Shown here: piece after piece, positions 16,276-24,327 of the stretch
How positions within the stretch are numbered: position 1 is the stretch's first letter
Layout of the letters: every line of letters begins with the position of its first letter
NCBI RefSeq assembly: GCF_000745185.1
Contig: NZ_JQNJ01000001.1
Span: 2,689,501 to 2,753,500, forward strand
Direction of reading: 5' to 3'
DNA: 64,000 nt
Source of the DNA: Muricauda sp. MAR_2010_75
GTDB lineage: Bacteria; Bacteroidota; Bacteroidia; Flavobacteriales; Flavobacteriaceae
Notes under the pieces: generated by a model
What the model was told of the DNA's origin: nothing
The model's input: only the letters and a program-made list of their open reading frames with translations
Databases searched by the model: none
Made by a program: the position numbers and the translations under genes

Positions 16276-18474
16276 CTAAATGTTCAACCAATAGGTAAGC
16301 TTCAGGTTGATGGACCTGCTCCTCGGCATAATGGTATTGACAAAGTAATTGTCGTTGTACACCAAGAACAAATCGGATAGGGGGGCAAAACGCCATTGCA
16401 AACGGGAATTGAACCCTAAATTATCGAGCTGATTGCTATATTGCACCAATGTGGACCAAAAAACTGACTTGTTGAAGGTGATGTTTATCCGTGGACTCAA
16501 CAACCAAAGGTCGGCACTTTCATAAGGTTCTGGAAGTTGAATGCTGTTGTAGTTCATTCCCAATGAAAGAAATACAGTGGGCTGTAACCGTAAACTCATG
16601 TCACCCTCAAAGGAAAACCGCGTCCCATTATAGAAATCGCCATAGCCTGGCTCCAAAGAATAGGAAAACACCCTTCGTCGATCACTTTGAAATTCTACCT
16701 CATAACTTGTGTAATAGTAGCCTTGGTCTGCAGGCAATTCAACGCCACCATCGGTGCCAGTGGGGTCAAAAGGGTCGGTAAGATAGGTGAATCTATTAAA
16801 AAGACGCGCAGAAAGTTCTTCTTGGGTCTTAAACTGTGCCTGCCATCCCGTGAAGAAAAAATAATCAGTGTTTTGGTAGTCCATGGTGGGTTTCCAGATG
16901 GCATTGGGCTCAAACCGAAAACCATGGGAATTCAATTTGCCCTTTTTAGGCCAGAAGTTCACCTCAACAAAAGGTCTGGCGGCCACAATGTCATCTCTTC
17001 GGATGTAGCCCAGGTCCGATCTAAAATCTTCTCCGACAAAATTGCCGCGTAGCCCAAAATTCAAATACCTGGAATTGTATCGAAGGTCAACCCCTCCGGA
17101 ACCATCCCTATCGCCAATTTCATGGGCAAAGGACTTGTGGTAGTAAAATTTTCCGGTCCAAGTATTGTCTGCCGATGCAAGATTGTAGTCTAAACCTATA
17201 ACCCGATTGTACCGGTCTGCCTCTTCCAAAAAATCGTAATCCTCAAAGGTTTGACGGTTTACAAATAGAAAGCTGAGGTTGGAACGGGAAAATAGCTTCT
17301 TTTGGAGCGCAAATACGGTGTTGTTGTTACTGGGAATATGGTTTTCCTTATCCTCTTCAGTCTGGATGTTCAACAGACCCAATCGCCAGTTTTCATTGAT
17401 TTTTCCACTGAGTCGTATTCCGGCCACAATTCCATTTTCTATGGTTTCGTCCTCCAAATTTTCTGCAATCCCAATCCTTCTTGAAAAAAATGGGTTGGCA
17501 TCACGGTCATTTCCAAATGAACCAAAGAGATCGCTGTTATCTATAAAAAATTGTCTTCTTTCGGGAAGCGATACTTCAAAACGGCTAAGATTGGTAACAA
17601 AGTTATCCACTTCTACATTGGAGAAATCAGGATTGAGGGTAACATCCAAGTTCATGCCATTGCCTATGGATATTTTGGCATCACCGCCAAAATTCAATTT
17701 GCCCATGTCCTCATTGTTTTCATAATCCTTCCCAACAATGGCATTGGCATAAGGGATGATGGCCATGGGTGTTCTGGATTTTCCCAAAGGTTTTTCAAAG
17801 ATCATGTCGCCCATGAACGCCAAGCTGTAGATAAGCTGATTTTGTGGAATTTCTATCCATGTGCTTTGCTCATTGGTCTGCATATCGAACCGATAGCTGT
17901 TGAACCGCCACTTTGTTTCTCCTTGTTTAAACTTAAAAGAAGTGAGCGGGATGGCAATTTCACAGATATAATACCCGTCATAGAGCTTGGTTTCGCCCTG
18001 CCATTTTACATCCCACGACGTGGTAAAACCGCTGGGACCGGAACCTCCATTGGAAATTAAGGCTTCCCTTCGAACCCCGTAGGGGTTCATTCCAAAAAGA
18101 AATGCATTGGTACCGTCATTGAAGGTGTCGAAAAGTAAACTTATATTGTCATTGCCACCGGCCCTGTAATCTCTTTCCAAAGAAGGTATTACGTAATTAT
18201 CACCTTCAGTGTTCACTTTAATGCCAATGAAAAGTGTGGAGGCATTATAGAGCATTTTAATGTCCGTTTGTTGCAAGGCAGGTATAGAATCTGATGGGAA
18301 GTATTGCTGAAAACCATGGACACTTTCTGCAATTTGCCAAGCAGGATCATCAAGAATCCCATCGATCATCAAGGGGTCTTCTGTATATTTTACGGTGAAT
18401 TGTTTCGGACTGGTTTGGGCAAAAAATAGGAATGGAAAAAGTAGTGTACTGATTACAGAACGAAAATAAAACAT
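16276..18474 (-). CDS. DUF5916 outer-membrane protein with N-terminal CBM9-like domain
   Basis: 732 residues with a signal peptide (FRSVISTLLFPFLFFAQ). Residues about 25-190 are a carbohydrate-binding module 9-like domain: PLMIDGILDDPAW, then YNASTLFIGIKV. The remainder (about 200-732) matches DUF5916, an outer-membrane barrel-like domain: NLDVTLNPDFSNVEVD, LPERRQFFIDNSDLFG and a terminal LKLTYWLNI. Such proteins are common in Bacteroidota and are taken to be outer-membrane proteins handling glycans or other ligands, without proven function. It has its own promoter-like TAAATTTG at 18496-18503 on the minus strand. Confidence 0.87.
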   Translation of the reverse strand: MFYFRSVISTLLFPFLFFAQTSPKQFTVKYTEDPLMIDGILDDPAWQIAESVHGFQQYFPSDSIPALQQTDIKMLYNASTLFIGIKVNTEGDNYVIPSLERDYRAGGNDNISLLFDTFNDGTNAFLFGMNPYGVRREALISNGGSGPSGFTTSWDVKWQGETKLYDGYYICEIAIPLTSFKFKQGETKWRFNSYRFDMQTNEQSTWIEIPQNQLIYSLAFMGDMIFEKPLGKSRTPMAIIPYANAIVGKDYENNEDMGKLNFGGDAKISIGNGMNLDVTLNPDFSNVEVDNFVTNLSRFEVSLPERRQFFIDNSDLFGSFGNDRDANPFFSRRIGIAENLEDETIENGIVAGIRLSGKINENWRLGLLNIQTEEDKENHIPSNNNTVFALQKKLFSRSNLSFLFVNRQTFEDYDFLEEADRYNRVIGLDYNLASADNTWTGKFYYHKSFAHEIGDRDGSGGVDLRYNSRYLNFGLRGNFVGEDFRSDLGYIRRDDIVAARPFVEVNFWPKKGKLNSHGFRFEPNAIWKPTMDYQNTDYFFFTGWQAQFKTQEELSARLFNRFTYLTDPFDPTGTDGGVELPADQGYYYTSYEVEFQSDRRRVFSYSLEPGYGDFYNGTRFSFEGDMSLRLQPTVFLSLGMNYNSIQLPEPYESADLWLLSPRINITFNKSVFWSTLVQYSNQLDNLGFNSRLQWRFAPLSDLFLVYNDNYFVNTIMPRSRSINLKLTYWLNI

Positions 18475-18495
18475 TAGTTGAGCTTAGTTGGTGTA

Positions 18496-18503
18496 CAAAT
18501 TTA
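18496..18503 (-). promoter_or_regulatory. -7 promoter element TAAATTTG (minus strand)
   Basis: Perfect TAnnTTTG on the minus strand, 22 nt upstream of the DUF5916 start. Confidence 0.35.
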
Positions 18504-18640
18504 AGATTTAGCTTCGTTAAAAAAATCCCAAAGTTTGCGTTGGGGCATTGTCTTTCAAAAAAGATGGTGAAAATTGGCATTCATAAATTTTGTTAATTGA
18601 TTTCATATCTTGTTGTCTTCTTTTGAAGCAATCATCAATC

Positions 18641-19408
18641 ATGAAAAAAATCATCCTCCTTTTTGTACTGGCCCCTGTGCTTGCCTTTGGTAACTTTTGG
18701 GGAAAAACGGGACATCGTGTCACAGGGCATATTGCCCAAAATCATTTATCTGGAAAGGCCAAGCGGGCTTTGAACGATTTGTTGGAAGGGCATAGCCTTG
18801 CTTTTGTATCAACCTATGCCGATGAAATAAAAGCAGACCGAAAGTATTCCAAATATTCGGCTTGGCACTATGTCAACTACCCATTGGGTATGCGCTATGA
18901 GGATTCGGAAAAGAGTGAATATGGGGACATTATCACGGCCATTGAGGAGTGCAAACAAATAATAAAGGACAAAAATAGGAGTAGGGAAGACCGGGTATTT
19001 TACCTAAAAATGTTGGTACATCTTATTGGCGATCTGCATCAACCTATGCATGCCAGTAGGGCTGAAGACAAGGGGGGGAACGATATCCAGGTACAGTGGT
19101 TTGGCGAAGGCAGTAATTTGCATCGGGTGTGGGATAAAAACTTAATTGTTTCCTATGGGATGACCTACACGGAACTGGCCAACGAATTGGATGAAGTTTC
19201 CCGAAAAGAGCGTAAGAAAATCCAAGAAGGCACCATTTACGATTGGGTGGATGAATCGCACCAAATTTGTGCAGAATTATATGACTCCGCAGAGAAAGGC
19301 GAAAAATTGGGCTACCAATATACCTATCAATACAATGATGTGCTATTTCAGCAATTACAACGAGGAGGATTGCGCTTGGCCAAAGTACTAAACGACTTGT
19401 TTGCCTAA
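18641..19408 (+). CDS. S1/P1 family nuclease
   Basis: 255 residues from the ATG at 18641, chosen because it opens directly on the signal peptide (MKKIILLFVLAPVLAFG); an upstream extension to 18590 is unlikely. The secreted single-strand nuclease family binds three zinc ions through the mature N-terminal Trp and several His/Asp residues. Visible are NFWGKTGHRVTGHIAQ, YADEIK, WHYVNYP, HLIGDLHQPMHAS and NLHRVWD. It probably degrades extracellular or periplasmic RNA and single-stranded DNA for nutrient use. The gene ends 11 nt from the convergent AraC gene. Confidence 0.93.
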   Translation: MKKIILLFVLAPVLAFGNFWGKTGHRVTGHIAQNHLSGKAKRALNDLLEGHSLAFVSTYADEIKADRKYSKYSAWHYVNYPLGMRYEDSEKSEYGDIITAIEECKQIIKDKNRSREDRVFYLKMLVHLIGDLHQPMHASRAEDKGGNDIQVQWFGEGSNLHRVWDKNLIVSYGMTYTELANELDEVSRKERKKIQEGTIYDWVDESHQICAELYDSAEKGEKLGYQYTYQYNDVLFQQLQRGGLRLAKVLNDLFA

Positions 19409-19419
19409 GCGGCCAAAAC

Positions 19420-20298
19420 TTATTGCAATACGGTCTTTAATTGATTCCTGTATTCTGATGGGTTTTGACCTGTGAACGCTTTAAACGACTTGTTGAAATG
19501 TGAAAAGTTGTTGAATCCACTTTCGTAACAAACCTGGGTAATGCTCATAGGTTGCTCTGCCAAAAGTTTGGAGGCATGCACTAAACGGTACTCATTTACA
19601 AACTGCGTAAAGGTCTTGTTGGTGATTTTTTTGAAGTACCTACAAAAAGAAGGTACTGTCATGCTTACCATGTCCGCAATTTCATCCAAGCTGATATCTT
19701 CCTTAAAATTGGTCTTCACATGGTTGAAGACAATATTGATACGGTCGTTGTCCTTCACCTCGGTCTCCATGGAAAAGCCTTCCCCGTTCAATACCTTGAT
19801 CTCATCGGAAGTAGCCAATATGTTGAGTATATTAAGGATGGACAAGAGTCGTTGAAAGTCGGTCTGGTATTCCAAGATTTCCATTTTTTCACCAACCTTC
19901 ATCTTGGTCTTACCTGAAAAGGCAATCCCTCCCTTGGCAACCTCAAACAGTTTTTGAATATTCTTCATTTCTGGGATGTTGAAGAAATCACTCCCCAAAA
20001 AATCAGCTTTCATCTGAACTAGGGTCTCACTTTTGTTTCCTGTTAATTTATCGGTAAAGCCACAATGGGGCAGATTGGAACCTATTAGGATAAGGTCTCC
20101 GTTCCTAAAATAAGAGACATGGCTGCCTATTTGCCGTTTTCCGGACCCTCCGTTAATATAGACGAGCTCCAATTCCGGGTGATAATGCCAGCCATTGTTC
20201 TTGTTCTCGTTGTTCTCATTGAACTTTTGATAGGTAAACGAGTGACCAAAACTAGGCGCAATTGCCTCAAAAGCAGGTTTTTGAATCATTTTTGCCAT
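19420..20298 (-). CDS. AraC family transcriptional regulator with N-terminal cupin domain
   Basis: 292 residues. Residues about 25-120 form a cupin-like sensor (WHYHPELELVYINGGSG; LILIGSNLPHCGF). Residues about 185-290 are the double helix-turn-helix of AraC/XylS: ISLDEIADMVSMTVPSFCRY, FTQFVNEYRLVHASKLL and CYESGFNNFSHFNKSFKAFT. It probably senses a sugar or related ligand, but no target operon is adjacent. An upstream TAATTTTG element at 20349-20356 on the minus strand could drive it. The start could also be the next ATG at 20289. Confidence 0.9.
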   Translation of the reverse strand: MAKMIQKPAFEAIAPSFGHSFTYQKFNENNENKNNGWHYHPELELVYINGGSGKRQIGSHVSYFRNGDLILIGSNLPHCGFTDKLTGNKSETLVQMKADFLGSDFFNIPEMKNIQKLFEVAKGGIAFSGKTKMKVGEKMEILEYQTDFQRLLSILNILNILATSDEIKVLNGEGFSMETEVKDNDRINIVFNHVKTNFKEDISLDEIADMVSMTVPSFCRYFKKITNKTFTQFVNEYRLVHASKLLAEQPMSITQVCYESGFNNFSHFNKSFKAFTGQNPSEYRNQLKTVLQ

Positions 20299-20348
20299 TT
20301 TAAATTTGGTAGTGTAAAGTTACTGCCATGTTGTGTAGGGCGTCTCTA

Positions 20349-20356
20349 CAAAATTA
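20349..20356 (-). promoter_or_regulatory. -7 promoter element TAATTTTG (minus strand)
   Basis: Perfect TAnnTTTG on the minus strand, 50 nt upstream of the AraC gene. It would fire away from the secreted-protein gene at 20501. Confidence 0.3.
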
Positions 20357-20464
20357 ACTAAAATCTATACTATTTTAACCTTAGCACAAAGTTAACATAT
20401 TTACCATGTTAAAATTGCATAGAAACTGGAAAAGATGGTGGTATTACAGACGGCTACTCCGCCA

Positions 20465-20472
20465 TACATTTG
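20465..20472 (+). promoter_or_regulatory. -7 promoter element TACATTTG
   Basis: Perfect TAnnTTTG 28 nt upstream of the ATG at 20501. It supports that start over the in-frame extension beginning at 20435, which would lie upstream of the promoter. Confidence 0.45.
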
Positions 20473-20500
20473 TACTGTAATCTTAAAAAAACGAAATGTT

Positions 20501-20854
20501 ATGAAGTCAGTAGTAAATTATCTAGTAGCAGGAGCATTCCTATTAGTATCAACAATAGGGTTTGCCAACGGACCAGCAAAAAGCGAAGTTGAAAAGAAAT
20601 TGGTTAAAGTTGAACTTGACCCAGTTTTTGTAAAGAAAGGCGACAAGTTGATGATGAACCTTTTGAACATCTCTCAAGGAATGGTGATTCTTAAGGTATA
20701 TGACAGCCAAGACAGATTGGTTTACAATGAGTCAATCGATGGGAAACTTGTTGTAGAAAAGGCTTTCAACTTTGAAAGAGCTTTTGAAGACGAATATACC
20801 ATAGTTGTAGTTGATAAGTTTGGTACTTACAAAGAAACTATGGCAGTAAAATAG
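20501..20854 (+). CDS. Small secreted beta-sandwich-like protein of unknown function
   Basis: 117 residues from the ATG at 20501, which opens on a signal peptide (MKSVVNYLVAGAFLLVSTIG, FANG). The mature part reads as alternating beta strands: KKLVKVELDPVFVKKGDKLM, NISQGMVILKVYDSQDRLVY, YTIVVVDKFGTY. This resembles short flavobacterial secreted proteins with a C-terminal-domain-like fold, but I cannot name a family. It is monocistronic: promoter element in front and a strong hairpin terminator 28 nt after the stop, suggesting high expression. Confidence 0.75.
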   Translation: MKSVVNYLVAGAFLLVSTIGFANGPAKSEVEKKLVKVELDPVFVKKGDKLMMNLLNISQGMVILKVYDSQDRLVYNESIDGKLVVEKAFNFERAFEDEYTIVVVDKFGTYKETMAVK

Positions 20855-20881
20855 TTTGTTTAGTTAATTTTTATGTGCATG

Positions 20882-20906
20882 GGGCCCTTTCGAGGGCCCT
20901 TTTTTT
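20882..20906 (+). terminator. Rho-independent terminator
   Basis: GGGCCCT (20882-20888), TTCG loop, AGGGCCC (20893-20899), then seven T. A 7-bp GC-rich stem with a stable tetraloop. There is no T-run on the minus side, so it acts on the secreted-protein gene only. Confidence 0.9.
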
Positions 20907-21537
20907 ATAGCAATTTTTCAAGACGTTCTCTTTTTTCCGGAGGGAGGGCATCATTTTCAATAGCAAGTTTTAGATGTTCCTGGTTCTTTTCCCTGGAAAA
21001 AAGCAAACGATAAAATTCTTGGGTGGTCAATGTATCTTGGGATTCCTCTACCAATTCCATCATATCACTTGTACCAACTTTACCAACCTCCAAAATGCGG
21101 ACATAGGTACCTGGAAAACCATGGTCAATGAATTCTTTTAAGATATCCTGTGACCCAAATCGGATTCCAAGCTTAAAACAGGGTTCCCTGGGTTGGGTAA
21201 TTTGTACCAAGGCCGTTCCCAGTCTGTAGACACTACCGATTTTTATTTTTGACTCATCCAAGCCCTCAACGGTGAGATTTTCGCCAAACATGCCCCAATC
21301 CCATTCCAAGTGAGGATATTTTTCTTTCCAATAAGGATACTGGTCAGCCGAAAAAAGATAGCAAGCCTTAAAAACACCTCCGTGTACTTTTCTATCTGCA
21401 ATGGTGTCCTTGGCTACACTCTCCGTTTCCAGAAATAATGGTTCTTCAACGGGTTGTTTGTAGATGCCTGTTGTAGTTTGTTTGCCGTTCCATACTATTG
21501 GAGTAGGGTGGCCTATGTTGGTTGAGATGACTTTCAT
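20905..21537 (-). CDS. MOSC domain protein (YiiM-like)
   Basis: 210 residues from the ATG at 21537 (MKVISTNIGHPTPIVWNGKQ). A longer in-frame extension to 21615 overlaps the upstream gene and is not protein-like at its start. The MOSC domain covers about residues 20-165: KVHGGVFKACYLFSADQYPY, GMFGENLTVEGLDE and QITQPREPCFKLG, with the conserved cysteine. The C-terminal part is the helical '3-alpha' extension (LTTQEFYRLLFSREKN). MOSC proteins handle sulfur or N-hydroxylated compounds through molybdenum-cofactor chemistry; the YiiM type reduces N-hydroxylated bases. It lies 5 nt after the DoxX-like gene. Confidence 0.88.
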   Translation of the reverse strand: MKVISTNIGHPTPIVWNGKQTTTGIYKQPVEEPLFLETESVAKDTIADRKVHGGVFKACYLFSADQYPYWKEKYPHLEWDWGMFGENLTVEGLDESKIKIGSVYRLGTALVQITQPREPCFKLGIRFGSQDILKEFIDHGFPGTYVRILEVGKVGTSDMMELVEESQDTLTTQEFYRLLFSREKNQEHLKLAIENDALPPEKRERLEKLL

Positions 21538-21542
21538 GTTTT

Positions 21543-21902
21543 TTAATATGTTAAATAAGTATATGCCCAGTACATCAATCCAAATTGCAATGGAATTCTT
21601 AGGATAAGAATCCATTTAGGAATTCCAGCCGAAGCTTTTTGACCAGAAAGCATGTAAGCATGTACCAGCAAAAAAACTGTCAGCATTAGGATAATTCCAT
21701 AGATGCAATAGTCCCTTATTTCTTCAAAACCTAACCCAATTCCCAGAACAATTTCAGCCAACCCACTTAAAAGTACCAAAAGCTTGGGATTGGGAAGGTA
21801 ACGGGGCATTATCCGCAAATACACCTTCGGAAAAATAAAATGGGCCATACCTGCAATTACATACATACTGGCCATTAGATACAAATGCCATGGGTTTTCC
21901 AT
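21543..21902 (-). CDS. DoxX-like family membrane protein
   Basis: 119 residues with four hydrophobic segments: LYLMASMYVIAGMAHFIFP, LLVLLSGLAEIVLGIGLG, YCIYGIILMLTVFLLVHAYM and a last C-terminal one. The layout and MAHFIFP/PRYLPNPKLL pattern are typical of the DoxX-like group of small membrane proteins, whose function is mostly unknown. It is upstream of and probably co-transcribed with the MOSC gene. Confidence 0.82.
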   Translation of the reverse strand: MENPWHLYLMASMYVIAGMAHFIFPKVYLRIMPRYLPNPKLLVLLSGLAEIVLGIGLGFEEIRDYCIYGIILMLTVFLLVHAYMLSGQKASAGIPKWILILRIPLQFGLMYWAYTYLTY

Positions 21903-21948
21903 GGACTAAAAATAAGAAAAAGGATGTCTATAAAAGGAAAATGTTAGT

Positions 21949-22009
21949 TCGAGCGCAGTCGAGAACTCTTTAAAGCCGTAATAAATATCGGCATCTCGAC
22001 TGCGCTCGA
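21949..22009. repeat. Palindromic intergenic repeat (REP-like)
   Basis: TCGAGCGCAGTCGAGA (21949-21964) and its perfect 16-bp reverse complement (21994-22009), separated by 29 bp. It lies between htpG and the DoxX gene, both on the minus strand. From memory, the core CTCGACTGCGCTCGA recurs between genes in many Flavobacteriaceae genomes, like REP/BIME elements. It could act as an mRNA 3' end or stabiliser for htpG. Confidence 0.75.
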
Positions 22010-22036
22010 TGTGACAGTTGTTGAAAATTGAAACCC

Positions 22037-23923
22037 TTATTTGATCATCTCATAGCTTCGGGAAATGAACTTGGTAAGTTCCTCACCTTTCAGCAAACCT
22101 TTTGACAAACGCGCCAGGTCCAAGGATTGGTTGATCAAACGTTCCCGCTTTTTGGCCGTTTTGGTATTCAAAATCTCACTGACCAACTCGTGATTGGTGT
22201 TTACGATAAGATTGTACATATCTGGCATATTTCCCATGCCAAACATACCTCCGCCTCCGGTGCGTTGCATTTCCTTCATCCTACGCATAAACTCCGGCTC
22301 AGTAATAATAAAAGGTGATGCACTGCTCTCCATGGCCTCCATTTGAATGGTGTATCCTTTTTCTTTCACAACCTCCTCGATCTCCCCTTTGAGTTTTTCT
22401 TTTTCCTCATCGGAAAGTTTGGAAATGGTGGTATCCTCTTTTTTAATGAGGTTGTCAATGTGGTCGGCATCCACACGCACAAAGGATAAATTTTCTTTGG
22501 AAGTCTCCAATTTTTGAAGCAGGTGTGGTACAATGGGCGAATCCATTAGCAAAACTTCGTAGCCTTTGGCCTTCGCTGCTTCTATATAGCTGTGCTGTGC
22601 TTCTGTGTCCGAAGCATACAGGACTACCAATTTGTCATCTTTATCGGTCTGGTTATCCTTGATTTTGGCCTCTAACTCCTCAAAAGTGTAGTAGTTGCCA
22701 TCCACAGTGGGGTATAGGGCGAATTTTTCAGCCTTTTCAAAGAATTTTTCTTCGGAAAGCATACCGTATTCAATTACCACCTTGATGTCGTTCCACTTTT
22801 GCTCAAAGTCTTCCCTGTTATTTTTGAAAAGGGAACTCAACTTATCGGCAACCTTTCTGGTGATGTAGGATGAAATTTTCTTTACGGCACCATCTGCCTG
22901 AAGATAGGATCGTGATACGTTGAGTGGAATGTCTGGTGAATCGATGACTCCACGAAGCATCGTCAAGAATTCAGGAACAATGCCTTCTACATTATCCGTA
23001 ACAAATACTTGGTTCTGGTACAGCTGGATTCTATCTTTTTGAATATTGAGATCGTTGGTCAATTTTGGAAAATACAATATGCCCGTTAAGTTGAAGGGGT
23101 AATCCACATTTAAGTGAATGTGGAACAAGGGCTCCTCAAACTGCATGGGATAGAGTTCCCTATAAAATTGTTTGTAATCGTCGTCTTCCAAATCGCTGGG
23201 CTGCTTGGTCCAAGCCGGGTTGGGGTTGTTGATGATATCGTCAACCACTTTTGTTGGAGCCGGCTCATCTTCCTTTGCACCTTCGGGTTTGGGCAGCGTT
23301 TCGGTACGCGTTCCAAACTTGATGGGAATGGGCATGAACTTGTTGTATTTTTTCAACAGTTCACGAATTTTGGAATCTTCCAAGAATTCGGTGGAATCAT
23401 CCGCTACGTGAAGGATAATTTCCGTACCCCTATCTTTTTTCTTGGCCTCTTTTAGGGTGAACTCGGGCGACCCGTCACAAATCCAGTGCACGGCTGGCTC
23501 ATCCTTCAAACTTTTTGTTATGATCTCCACTTTCCCAGCTACCATAAAAGCGGAGTAAAAACCAAGACCAAAATGCCCGATGATTCCGGCATCCTTCCCC
23601 GCGTCTTTGTATTTGTCCAAGAACTCTTCCGCACCCGAAAAGGCCACTTCATTGATGTACTTTTTTACCTCCTCCTCGGTCATCCCAATACCTTGGTCTA
23701 TAATATGGATACGCTTTTTGTCCTTGTCCACCTTCACCTCAATAATAGGGTTTCCATATTCCACTTTGGCCTCGCCAATGGAAGTAAGGTGCTTAAGTTT
23801 TAAGGTTGCATCTGTAGCGTTTGATATCAGTTCCCTCAAAAATATTTCATGATCACTGTACAAAAACTTCTTGATCAAGGGAAAAATGTTCTCTACTGAA
23901 ACATTGATTTTACCTGTTGCCAT
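22037..23923 (-). CDS. htpG: Molecular chaperone HtpG (Hsp90)
   Basis: 628 residues, normal for bacterial Hsp90. The N-terminal GHKL ATPase domain is intact: FLRELISNATDATLKLKHL, IHIIDQGIGMTEEEVKKYIN, IGHFGLGFYSAFMVAGKVEI. The middle domain contains GVIDSPDIPLNVSRSYLQ. The C-terminal dimerisation domain includes a glycine-methionine patch (TGGGGMFGMGNMPDMYN). A charged linker (KPEGAKEDEPAP) sits near residue 215. It is a single-gene transcript, read toward the palindromic repeat that follows. Confidence 0.97.
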   Translation of the reverse strand: MATGKINVSVENIFPLIKKFLYSDHEIFLRELISNATDATLKLKHLTSIGEAKVEYGNPIIEVKVDKDKKRIHIIDQGIGMTEEEVKKYINEVAFSGAEEFLDKYKDAGKDAGIIGHFGLGFYSAFMVAGKVEIITKSLKDEPAVHWICDGSPEFTLKEAKKKDRGTEIILHVADDSTEFLEDSKIRELLKKYNKFMPIPIKFGTRTETLPKPEGAKEDEPAPTKVVDDIINNPNPAWTKQPSDLEDDDYKQFYRELYPMQFEEPLFHIHLNVDYPFNLTGILYFPKLTNDLNIQKDRIQLYQNQVFVTDNVEGIVPEFLTMLRGVIDSPDIPLNVSRSYLQADGAVKKISSYITRKVADKLSSLFKNNREDFEQKWNDIKVVIEYGMLSEEKFFEKAEKFALYPTVDGNYYTFEELEAKIKDNQTDKDDKLVVLYASDTEAQHSYIEAAKAKGYEVLLMDSPIVPHLLQKLETSKENLSFVRVDADHIDNLIKKEDTTISKLSDEEKEKLKGEIEEVVKEKGYTIQMEAMESSASPFIITEPEFMRRMKEMQRTGGGGMFGMGNMPDMYNLIVNTNHELVSEILNTKTAKKRERLINQSLDLARLSKGLLKGEELTKFISRSYEMIK

Positions 23924-24011
23924 GGTGTATGTCTTTTTTTATTCCCACCACGACAAAAAAAATACCACAATCGCAAAGCTGACAAACTGACACAGCTGGT
24001 TGATTTTAACG

Positions 24012-24039
24012 TTGTCACACAAACTTTAACATAGTTTTG
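24012..24039 (+). promoter_or_regulatory. Strong Bacteroidota-type promoter
   Basis: TTG at 24012-24014, 17 nt, then TAGTTTTG at 24032-24039: one of the best -33/-7 pairs in the window. It would start RNA near 24046. Confidence 0.55.
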
Positions 24040-24045
24040 TTTATT

Positions 24046-24192
24046 CTTTTTTTTAAAATGATAAACAAAATTTGTATATTTATAGTGTTATAGGAGAAAT
24101 TGCTATGAAATAGTACAACACTATAACAAGTTTGTTTATTTATTGGTTAGGTTGTTGAAAATGCACTTTCGCCTGAAAGTGCATTTTCTTTT
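24046..24192 (+). ncRNA. Putative small RNA or attenuated leader
   Basis: Bounded by the promoter at 24012-24039 and the hairpin GAAAATGCACTTTC-GCCT-GAAAGTGCATTTTC (24157-24188) plus TTTT. It contains an 11-codon frame (24058-24093, peptide MINKICIFIVL), which could be a leader peptide or chance. No known RNA family was recognised. The boundaries are inferred from signals only. Confidence 0.3.
24157..24192 (+). terminator. Hairpin terminator upstream of the FabH-like gene
   Basis: Perfect 14-bp stem with a GCCT loop, followed by four T. It lies 136 nt before the ATG at 24328 with no full gene in front of it. Confidence 0.6.
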
Positions 24193-24327
24193 AAAAGCAC
24201 ATTTTGTATGGAGTTGGGGCAGAACCCTTTATTTTGTTAATAAATAGGCAGTTCTTTGGATATATTTTTTACTTTTCCCACGAAAAACAGATTGTTTTTT
24301 CAATAATTAGTATTTAATAAAGAAATA

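Larger units (their letters stand above)
23924..24327. other. 404-bp region between divergent htpG and the FabH-like gene, with promoter, leader ORF and hairpin
   Basis: On the plus strand it contains, in order, a near-consensus promoter (24012-24039), an 11-codon open frame (24058-24093) and a 14-bp perfect hairpin followed by TTTT (24157-24192). This looks like a short transcript of about 145 nt or an attenuated leader. The remaining 135 nt before the FabH-like gene are AT-rich. Confidence 0.5.

Noticed and set aside
20435..20500. Upstream start for the small secreted protein
   Set aside because: The extension precedes the TACATTTG promoter element, and the signal peptide begins at 20501.
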